The notes beneath the pieces were generated by a model, which was given only the letters and a program-made list of their open reading frames with translations, had not been told where the DNA came from and made no database searches. Source: Mageeibacillus sp. UBA5438 (GTDB taxonomy: Bacteria; Bacillota; Clostridia; Saccharofermentanales; DTU023). From it: a DNA stretch of 12,087 nt. Shown piece after piece: positions 7,765 to 12,087 of this stretch. Within the stretch, counting starts at the first letter, position 1. Each line of letters opens with the position of its first letter. The position numbers and the translations under genes were made by a program. Location of the stretch: positions 19,450-31,536 of the forward strand of contig DIRK01000059.1 in the NCBI GenBank assembly GCA_002427535.1. The letters are read 5' to 3'.

Positions 7765-8821
7765 AAAAGGCCCGGGAGAGTTCCCCGAAGCGATGGTGAC
7801 TGATCGCGATCAGGCGCTCCATGGTAAAGGGAGGGATCCCCAATAAGGTGTGAATATCCAGTGATCCGGGGGCCATGGTCTCCTTCATCAATTGCGCAAA
7901 ATCCAGCTGTGACTGCAGTTCCGTCAAAAAGCTCAACATGAGGATCGGCTCATGGGTGAAAAGCACGATGGCAAGCAGGCAGGCGAATGGATCGTTTCTC
8001 CCGATGCCCTGATCGTATTCTTCTTGGGATAAGACCGATTCGGGGAGGATAGAAAAAAGTGAGAGTTCGGGCAGGGCGTTCGTGATTTCGCTTTCAAAGA
8101 CACGTTCTCCGTGCGCGATAATGTTGCGGTACTGGCGTAAGATATCAAGCGCCGCGTCAAAGAACTGTTCGTCATCCTCGGTCAGCGGGGCCTTGTCGTC
8201 ATAGCCTGTTTCACCCCAAAGCATTTTCTTTAAGACTTCCTCCTGGTCGTGTTTGCGCAGGATGTTAAACCATTGGATGGCCAGTCCGAATTCTACGTCA
8301 TGGATGAATATCCATGGGGGAAGTTGGCGGTTGCCTGTGAGGAAATGATGCGAATAGGAGTGGATGTTGGAGGGTGCGCGCAGGAGTTTTAACTTGTTGC
8401 GAAGGCTGCGCAGCGTCCCGGTCGTCTGTTTGTTTCTTGGGTCGTAGTAGCCGCGAAATAAATAGTTGTCGCGCGCGTTGTCGATGTCATCGCGGCTTGC
8501 CGAGCCAAACTTGCGGGAGATGAGGTAGGCCAGTTTTGTTTTAAAGGAGGCCTCCACGTAGAGGATGCCTTTTAGTACCGTCTGGTAAAAATTCATGTTG
8601 AGCATATGCGCAAGCTGCAAATCCACGATGGAGGGGTCGCCCGCAAAGTGACGCAGGTCAAGACCGCCGTAGAGGTGCTTGTTCAAATTGACCAGCGAAT
8701 AGTAGGAAAAGGTGCTCAGCGATTCAATGGCGGCTTGTTCGTCGGGGACCTCGATGCCGCGTTCGCGCATGAAGAGGATTTGTTCTTGGTAGCTTCGAAA
8801 GGTCTTGTGTTTCTTTAACAT
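7733..8821 (-). CDS. Abi_2 (AbiD/AbiF-like) family protein with HEPN-type R-x4-H motif
   Basis: The protein has 362 residues and matches the Abi_2 family, named after lactococcal abortive-infection proteins that stop phage growth. The N-terminal pattern, FRSYQEQILFMRERGIEV followed by LSTFSYYSLVN at 35-45, is typical. So are the central helices ILYVEASFKTKLAYLIS (86-102) and LPPWIFIHDVEFGLAIQW (167-184). R232-NIIA-H237 is the R-x4-H signature of HEPN RNases, followed by GERVFE. ATG 8821 has AAAGGAG at good distance. It lies 34 bp after the second small SOS-cassette gene on the same strand with no visible terminator between, so it may be the last gene of that operon, although a possible promoter of its own is present. 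RNase activity and phage defence are family-based inference. Confidence 0.85.
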   Translation of the reverse strand: MLKKHKTFRSYQEQILFMRERGIEVPDEQAAIESLSTFSYYSLVNLNKHLYGGLDLRHFAGDPSIVDLQLAHMLNMNFYQTVLKGILYVEASFKTKLAYLISRKFGSASRDDIDNARDNYLFRGYYDPRNKQTTGTLRSLRNKLKLLRAPSNIHSYSHHFLTGNRQLPPWIFIHDVEFGLAIQWFNILRKHDQEEVLKKMLWGETGYDDKAPLTEDDEQFFDAALDILRQYRNIIAHGERVFESEITNALPELSLFSILPESVLSQEEYDQGIGRNDPFACLLAIVLFTHEPILMLSFLTELQSQLDFAQLMKETMAPGSLDIHTLLGIPPFTMERLIAISHHRFGELSRAFFNPTRRPEPS

Positions 8822-8849
8822 GGTTCGGCTCCTTTCCCCTATTGATCTT

Positions 8850-8858
8850 ATTATCTCA
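8850..8858 (-). promoter_or_regulatory. Possible extended -10 promoter for the Abi_2 gene
   Basis: On the minus strand TGA-GATAAT forms an extended -10 overlapping the stop codon of the small gene upstream. No convincing -35 is seen. If used, transcription would begin near 8843 and give a leader of about 22 bases with the ribosome binding site. It would let the Abi_2 gene be expressed outside SOS induction. Confidence 0.35.
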
Positions 8859-9170
8859 CGAATGTGGCGGCCGATAGGTCCGATCCTTCACGCGCCGGTA
8901 CGGTTCAACGGCCGGAGCAGGCTCTGGATCTCCCTTGCCGTCCATCCACCAGCGGCCATTGAGCGGGGAGTAGTATAGGGGGACTTCCTGCCCGTTGATG
9001 AGGCAGATCCAGCATTCGCCTGAACCCGCGGACAGGGCGGCGCGCCGCCCGACATAGCGGGAGGAGACCACCTCGTAGACACTGCCGTCCTCCCATATAA
9101 TTTCTAAGGGCTTGCGGGTGCCTCCGGCGCTCATTTCGAGCGTTACCGTGACGGTCACAGGACGGCTCAT
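8856..9170 (-). CDS. Small SOS-cassette protein B, paralogue of the 10416-10658 product
   Basis: This 104-residue protein has no function I can name. Its first about 76 residues align with the small protein upstream of the polymerase. Both have VTV near the start, WEDGS or FEDGS at about 26-30, a paired RR, then W-x-CLI-x-G-x-EV-x-L-x-Y, and end the shared part with RWW. The predicted secondary structure is mostly beta, with little room for a catalytic site. A proline- and arginine-rich tail of about 28 residues after the shared domain is missing from the other copy. The ATG overlaps the polymerase stop as ATGA, so it is translationally coupled to it. A role as partner or regulator of the polymerase is inferred from this coupling alone. 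From memory, similar unnamed small proteins occur near Y-family polymerase genes in Clostridia. Confidence 0.85.
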   Translation of the reverse strand: MSRPVTVTVTLEMSAGGTRKPLEIIWEDGSVYEVVSSRYVGRRAALSAGSGECWICLINGQEVPLYYSPLNGRWWMDGKGDPEPAPAVEPYRRVKDRTYRPPHS

Positions 9171-10423
9171 GGTCCGAAAAACCCGATGGGATGGATGACA
9201 TTTTCACTTTTAATGTCATGCCCGGTCAAAGACGAGTCAACCAGTGAAATGCCCCGGCGGACCGAGAGGCCTCCGTAGCGTGAGCGAAGGGTGTCCATGG
9301 TGTCCTCGAGGCGCAAAACCGCGGCACGGCGCTTTTCGTCCGGCAAAAAAGAGACTTGTTTTAGCTTAGAGGCGTCGACAAGTTTGCAGGCGCGCACGCC
9401 GAGGCTTCGGATCCACTGACCTTCTTTGAAGTTTTGCATGATGAGCGAGAAAGCCGCCGGCGCGATTTCGGAGCAAAGCTGTGTCGGAAGATCGAGCGGT
9501 GCTTGGCGTTCAAAGTTATTGAGCTGGTAGTCGCGCATGCTGATCTGAACCGTGCGGGCCGCCATGCCGGCGTCGCGTAATCGGCTTGCGACTGATTCGG
9601 ACAACATATAGGTCACGGCCTTAATGTCCTCCGCGGTGTAAAGGTCGTGCCGGGTCGTGATGGAGTTGCCGACCGATTTGATGGGAACCGCTCGCCCCGC
9701 TTTTTCGACCTCGCTAGTATCGAGTCCCGCGGCAAAGGCATAGAGGCTGAGACCGACCACGCCGAATAATTCGCGCAAAAAATCGGGGCCGAGCGCGACG
9801 AGTTCAGCGATTGTCCGAACGCCGATGCGCCGCAACTTGCGGTAGGTCGCCCGACCGACATAGAGTAGTTTGTCGACGGGAAGGGGGTAGACGACTTGTT
9901 GATAATTCCCCTGTGTGATGACGGTCACCGCGTCCGGTTTTTTCAGGTCGCTGCCAAGTTTGGCATAGATTTTATTCCAGCTCACACCGACACTCACGGT
10001 CAGGCCGAATTCTTTTTTCATGCGCTCGCGCAGTATTTCGGCGATCACGGTGCCGTCCTCTTCAGGGCAGCCTTCAAGGTCGAGCCAGCATTCGTCAATG
10101 CCAAAGGCTTCGACGCGATCGGTGTATTCGTGGTAAAGCTCCCGGGCCAATCGGCTGTAGTAGAGGTAACTGGGGTAGTCAGGGGGGACGAACACAAGAT
10201 CGGGGCATTTTTGCCGGGCTTCCCAGAGCGCCTCGCCTGTTTTGACGCCCGCATCTTTGGCCTGTTGGTTTTTAGCCAAGACAATGCCGTGCCGGTTCAC
10301 GGGGTCACCTGCGACCGCGCAGGGTACTCTTCTCAGTGAGGGGTTTTTTAGCATTTCCACACTGGCGTAAAAGGCGTTTTGGTCGACATGCAGGATCGTG
10401 TTGTCTTTCATCTTGCTATGCAT
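9167..10423 (-). CDS. Y-family translesion DNA polymerase (UmuC/DinB-like, Bacillota YqjW/UvrX type)
   Basis: This is an error-prone polymerase that copies past DNA lesions. It has 418 residues. The catalytic acidic residues are present: D14 in ILHVDQNAFYASVEM, and D110-E111 in FGIDECWLDLEG. Also visible are VSVGVSWNKIYAKLGSDLKKPDA, a helix-hairpin-helix region YVGRATYRKLRRIGVRTIAEL, and the little-finger entry KSVGNSITTRHDL. The segment QVSFLP in the C-terminal part stands where related polymerases carry a beta-clamp binding peptide, so clamp contact is plausible. The family type is judged from overall shape and the C-terminal IRSRYG-like block. ATG 10423 overlaps the upstream small gene by 8 bp. 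ATG 10411 is an alternative start that puts the catalytic block nearer the usual N-terminal position. Two LexA sites upstream indicate SOS induction. Confidence 0.95.
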   Translation of the reverse strand: MHSKMKDNTILHVDQNAFYASVEMLKNPSLRRVPCAVAGDPVNRHGIVLAKNQQAKDAGVKTGEALWEARQKCPDLVFVPPDYPSYLYYSRLARELYHEYTDRVEAFGIDECWLDLEGCPEEDGTVIAEILRERMKKEFGLTVSVGVSWNKIYAKLGSDLKKPDAVTVITQGNYQQVVYPLPVDKLLYVGRATYRKLRRIGVRTIAELVALGPDFLRELFGVVGLSLYAFAAGLDTSEVEKAGRAVPIKSVGNSITTRHDLYTAEDIKAVTYMLSESVASRLRDAGMAARTVQISMRDYQLNNFERQAPLDLPTQLCSEIAPAAFSLIMQNFKEGQWIRSLGVRACKLVDASKLKQVSFLPDEKRRAAVLRLEDTMDTLRSRYGGLSVRRGISLVDSSLTGHDIKSENVIHPIGFFGP

Positions 10424-10658
10424 CCCGTCCGATCCACCAGCGGTGTGTGTCCGCGTTATAGAACAGGGTCACTTCACGTCCTTCGATGAGGCAGTAAAAA
10501 CGCCAATCGGAGGTTCCGTCTTTGGCCGGATCGCGCCGGGGCGTCTGAAGGCGGCGGTCGATCTTAAATTCCGAACCGTCTTCAAAGCGAAGTGTTTTCG
10601 GGTAAAGATCGCCGTCCGGCTTCACTTCGGCGATGACGGTGACATACTTGCGTTCCAT
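10416..10658 (-). CDS. Small SOS-cassette protein A, first gene behind the LexA sites
   Basis: This 80-residue protein is the first gene of the LexA-controlled cassette. I do not recognise a named family. It is nearly all the conserved domain shared with the 8856-9170 product: YVTV at 5-8, RFEDGSEFKID at 24-34, WRFYCLIEGREVTLFYN at 52-68 and HRWW at 72-75. The many aromatic residues and alternating pattern suggest a compact beta-barrel or beta-sandwich. The ATG at 10658 has AAAGGG six to seven bases upstream, and the stop overlaps the polymerase start by 8 bp. Being both first in the operon and paralogous to the gene after the polymerase, it probably works with the polymerase. A heteromeric partnership with the second copy is possible but unproven. 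Confidence 0.87.
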   Translation of the reverse strand: MERKYVTVIAEVKPDGDLYPKTLRFEDGSEFKIDRRLQTPRRDPAKDGTSDWRFYCLIEGREVTLFYNADTHRWWIGRDA

Positions 10659-10670
10659 GACAAACCCTTT

Positions 10671-10686
10671 CAGAACATTTGTTCTG
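10671..10686. promoter_or_regulatory. LexA-binding site (SOS box 1)
   Basis: CAGAACATTTGTTCTG is a nearly perfect inverted repeat with the GAAC-N4-GTTC core of Bacillota LexA (DinR) sites. It lies just downstream of the predicted -10 and 12 bp before the ATG of the first cassette gene, where bound repressor would block transcription. No other gene start is close, so the target is clear. Confidence 0.92.
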
Positions 10687-10690
10687 CTTT

Positions 10691-10719
10691 AGTTTATCAC
10701 GCACATATGTTCGGCGCAA
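10691..10719 (-). promoter_or_regulatory. Promoter of the SOS translesion cassette
   Basis: On the minus strand TTGCGC (10719-10714) and TAAACT (10696-10691) are spaced by 17 bp. Both hexamers are imperfect. The second LexA site fills the spacer and the first covers the expected start point, which supports this placement. Confidence 0.5.
10699..10714. promoter_or_regulatory. Second LexA-binding site, one core mismatch (SOS box 2)
   Basis: On the minus strand the site reads CCGAACATATGTGCGT. The left half CGAACATAT matches the Bacillota LexA consensus fully, while GTGC replaces GTTC on the right. Its centre is 28 bp from the centre of box 1 and it lies between the -35 and -10 elements. A weaker auxiliary operator is the likely role. 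Confidence 0.6.
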
Positions 10720-10725
10720 GATCTT

Positions 10726-11364
10726 TTAGGAGGCGTCGATAATATCTCCGTCAGTGGATAAGGTGACGATCTGCCAGGGGATGAATTTGCCGCTTTTTTT
10801 CAAAGCTTCCGTTGCCATGTATGACAGGCCGCCGCAACAGGGCACCTGCATGCGCACGATGGTGACGCTTCGGATATCATTTTCGCGGATGATGTCGGTC
10901 AGTTTAGCGGTGTAATCCACCCGGTCAAGTTTGGGGCAGCCGATGACGGTGACATGGCCTTTCATGAAGCGATCGTGAAAATCGCGGTACATGAAGGCGG
11001 AGCAGTCGGCGGCGATGAGTAGTTTTGTTCCGTCGAACAGCGGGGAGTTGACGGGCATCAGTTTTATCTGGATGGGGAACTGTGAGGTGGGTTCTGTAAT
11101 AGTTTTTGTTTTTTCTTCTTCTTTTTGTTTTAAATGAATTTTGACCGCTTCTACATCGAAGGGCAGCGCTTCGCGCTCTACAAAATGAATGGCGTCCATA
11201 GGACAGGCCGGCAAACAGTCGCCCAATCCGTCACAGTAATCGTCTCGAATGAGACGGGCCTTGTTGTCAATCATGACGATGGCGCCTTCATGGCAGGCTT
11301 CGGCGCAGGCGCCGCATCCGTTGCAGCGTTCTTCGTCAATATCGATAATGCGTCTTAAGATCAT
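10726..11364 (-). CDS. Ferredoxin-domain iron-sulfur protein with C-terminal cysteine-bearing domain
   Basis: The protein has 212 residues from the chosen start. The N-terminal ferredoxin domain carries one complete motif, C14-x2-C17-x2-C20-x3-C24, and a second, C44-x5-C50-x3-C54-P, in which the usual second cysteine is a leucine. The CDGLGDC form is, to my knowledge, common in this group, so this is not a fresh defect. The second site may hold a cluster with three cysteine ligands. A charged linker (about 78-90) leads to a domain with LLIAADCSAFMYRDF, VIGCPKLD and VPCCGGL, whose cysteines may also bind metal. ATG 11364 was chosen because it overlaps the upstream stop as ATGA and has GGAGG before it. 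The frame is open further upstream without support. Likely an electron carrier or redox partner of the PPOX protein in the same operon. Confidence 0.88.
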   Translation of the reverse strand: MILRRIIDIDEERCNGCGACAEACHEGAIVMIDNKARLIRDDYCDGLGDCLPACPMDAIHFVEREALPFDVEAVKIHLKQKEEEKTKTITEPTSQFPIQIKLMPVNSPLFDGTKLLIAADCSAFMYRDFHDRFMKGHVTVIGCPKLDRVDYTAKLTDIIRENDIRSVTIVRMQVPCCGGLSYMATEALKKSGKFIPWQIVTLSTDGDIIDAS

Positions 11365-11837
11365 CCTTGATCCTCCGTTTTTATTTTTTTGCGTTTGGAG
11401 CTGACTTCGTCTATGTGGATTTTCCACACCTCTGTCCGGTGCAGACTTCTTGCGACTTCGCTGTCAAAGGCATCCATATGGGTCGGTGTGTAGCGCAGAC
11501 AGATGGCGCGCAAAGCCTCTATTTTTTCAGAAATCGCTTCCACACGCTCCGCAGTGCCCAACACAATGGCCGATTCAAACTCGGTGGTAAATTCGTCTGT
11601 GAGGGGCTTTACATTGCCGACACAGGAAACTGAGACTTTCGGATTTTTTCGCAAAGCTTCTAGTTTTCTGCCCTCGGGCGCGCAGTGAAAGTAGATGTAT
11701 TCATCGATGCGAACGATTGAAAGGGGAACACCGTAGGGACTCCCGTCGGGCGATACCATACTCATGACCGCGTAGGCACAGCGGTCGATGACGTCTAAAG
11801 CAAAGGCTTGATCCATTTCTCTGTCTTTTCGTCTCAT
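11361..11837 (-). CDS. Pyridoxamine 5'-phosphate oxidase-fold (Nim-like) flavoprotein
   Basis: The protein has 158 residues and belongs to the FMN-binding split-barrel group that includes 5-nitroimidazole-resistance (Nim) proteins of anaerobes. The start MRRKDREM is the characteristic N-terminus of this group, so ATG 11837 is preferred over the longer open frame that reaches 12002. CAYAVMSMVSPDGSPYGVPLS (20-40), IYFHCAPEGRKLEALRKNP (48-66) and VLGTAERV (92-99) match the expected barrel strands and flavin contacts. The ribosome binding site, AAAGG, is rather distant. It is translationally coupled to the ferredoxin-domain gene downstream, which could supply its electrons. Substrate is unknown. 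Drug resistance should not be assumed, since most members of the group are uncharacterised. Confidence 0.88.
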   Translation of the reverse strand: MRRKDREMDQAFALDVIDRCAYAVMSMVSPDGSPYGVPLSIVRIDEYIYFHCAPEGRKLEALRKNPKVSVSCVGNVKPLTDEFTTEFESAIVLGTAERVEAISEKIEALRAICLRYTPTHMDAFDSEVARSLHRTEVWKIHIDEVSSKRKKIKTEDQG

Positions 11838-11878
11838 GTTTTTCGTCTGCCTTTCGTATCGTGTTCCTGTTCGAAAGA

Positions 11879-11884
11879 ATTGTA
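11879..11884 (-). promoter_or_regulatory. Extended -10 promoter of the PPOX-ferredoxin operon
   Basis: On the minus strand TACAAT is preceded by TGG, giving an extended -10 with a 5 of 6 hexamer. No good -35 is seen. Transcription would start near 11872, leaving a leader of about 35 bases to ATG 11837. Confidence 0.5.
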
Positions 11885-11917
11885 CCAGACGAACCCGCGA
11901 AAAGATTGGCGCTCCTT

Positions 11918-11923
11918 TATACT
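11918..11923 (+). promoter_or_regulatory. Possible -10 element for the short plus-strand transcript
   Basis: TATACT matches the -10 consensus in 5 of 6 positions and lies about 18 bases before a good ribosome binding site (AAGGAG, 11941-11946). No convincing -35 is found 15-19 bp upstream. It is divergent from the PPOX promoter. Confidence 0.35.
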
Positions 11924-11951
11924 CGTAAAAAGATGTGACGAAGGAGAGCTT

Positions 11952-12041
11952 ATGTGACTCATCATTGAACTTATCGCCTGGATAGGACGAAAATTGAAGC
12001 AACTGGCCCTGTACCTTTATGGAAAAATTCGTAAAGAATAA
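11952..12041 (+). other. Cryptic small reading frame: ATG-TGA start-stop followed by 27 open codons
   Basis: AAGGAG is followed at 5 bases by ATG (11952-11954), but the next codon is TGA. In the same frame 27 further codons run to TAA at 12039-12041 and encode an amphipathic, basic peptide beginning LIIELIAWIGRKLKQ. The layout (candidate -10, ribosome binding site, frame, then a strong terminator 4 bases after the TAA) is that of a small gene. The TGA may be a nonsense mutation in a former peptide gene, or the ATG-TGA pair may be a minimal regulatory start-stop. TGA is a normal stop elsewhere in the window. It is not claimed as a functional protein. Confidence 0.3.
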
Positions 12042-12045
12042 AAAG

Positions 12046-12079
12046 AAGCCTTGGATCAGCGTGTATCCAAGGCTTTTTT
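12046..12079 (+). terminator. Strong intrinsic terminator, possibly bidirectional
   Basis: A perfect 11-bp stem (12046-12056 with 12065-12075) and an 8-base loop are followed by a T run to 12079. On the minus strand the stem is followed by a T-rich stretch as well, so it could also end a gene entering from beyond the window. Confidence 0.88.
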
Positions 12080-12087
12080 AATGGCGC

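Noticed and set aside
8811..8826. LexA-like half site CGAAC overlapping the Abi_2 start codon
   Set aside because: The second half does not fit: the spacing to GTT is three rather than four bases and the final base is wrong. I do not count it as an SOS box.
11365..11427. N-terminal extension of the ferredoxin-domain frame
   Set aside because: It lies within the end of the PPOX gene, has no family similarity, and ATG 11364 has both a GGAGG site and the ATGA overlap.
11955..11957. TGA as a selenocysteine codon in the small plus-strand frame
   Set aside because: A second-codon selenocysteine in an amphipathic peptide fits no known selenoprotein, and the downstream hairpin is too short and weak to be a convincing SECIS element; kept only as an unlikely option.
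11838..12002. N-terminal extension of the PPOX frame by 55 codons
   Set aside because: MRRKDREM at 11837 is the usual N-terminus of this protein group, and the extension would cover the extended -10 promoter and contains no family-like sequence.

Overview
The window looks like a chromosomal segment of an anaerobic member of the Bacillota, most likely class Clostridia. The reasons are a SAM-I riboswitch with an intrinsic terminator in front of metK, a RecD2-type helicase without a RecBC context, two LexA sites of the Bacillota type (GAAC-N4-GTTC), purine-rich Shine-Dalgarno sequences, and a ferredoxin / PPOX flavoprotein pair typical of anaerobes. TGA is used as an ordinary stop. I see no phage, insertion sequence, tRNA, rRNA or CRISPR array.

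Layout. (a) 1-2317, minus strand: part of a Tad/Flp-type pilus or secretion operon. In transcription order it holds a CpaE-like protein that has lost its Walker A motif, a CpaF/TadA ATPase, and the first 48 codons of a membrane protein cut by the window edge. (b) 2443-2600, plus strand: an extended -10 promoter, a SAM-I riboswitch, and a terminator whose mutually exclusive anti-terminator can be paired by eye. (c) 2645-6950, plus strand: metK, a RecD2-type helicase and a ComFC-like phosphoribosyltransferase, closely spaced with no terminator between them. (d) 7000-7764, plus strand: a ZIP-family metal transporter with its own extended -10 promoter. (e) 7733-10725, minus strand: a LexA-controlled cassette. 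Two LexA sites sit on the promoter. Behind it come a small protein, a Y-family translesion polymerase, a second small protein paralogous to the first, and, 34 bp further on, an Abi_2-type protein with a HEPN-like R-x4-H motif. The Abi_2 gene overlaps the ZIP gene tail to tail by 32 bp. (f) 10726-11837, minus strand: a PPOX-fold flavoprotein and a ferredoxin-domain protein joined by an ATGA overlap. (g) 11838-12087: divergent promoter signals, a 27-codon peptide-like frame on the plus strand that follows an ATG-TGA start-stop, and a strong terminator.

How the genes may work together. Metabolism (SAM supply) and DNA processing (RecD2, ComFC) share one transcript controlled by SAM. The SOS cassette joins damage-tolerant synthesis to two small partner-like proteins and possibly to an abortive-infection-type RNase. 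That cassette is the most interesting part of the window. The paralogous small proteins on either side of the polymerase are directly visible. Their function, and whether the Abi gene belongs to the SOS transcript, are inference.
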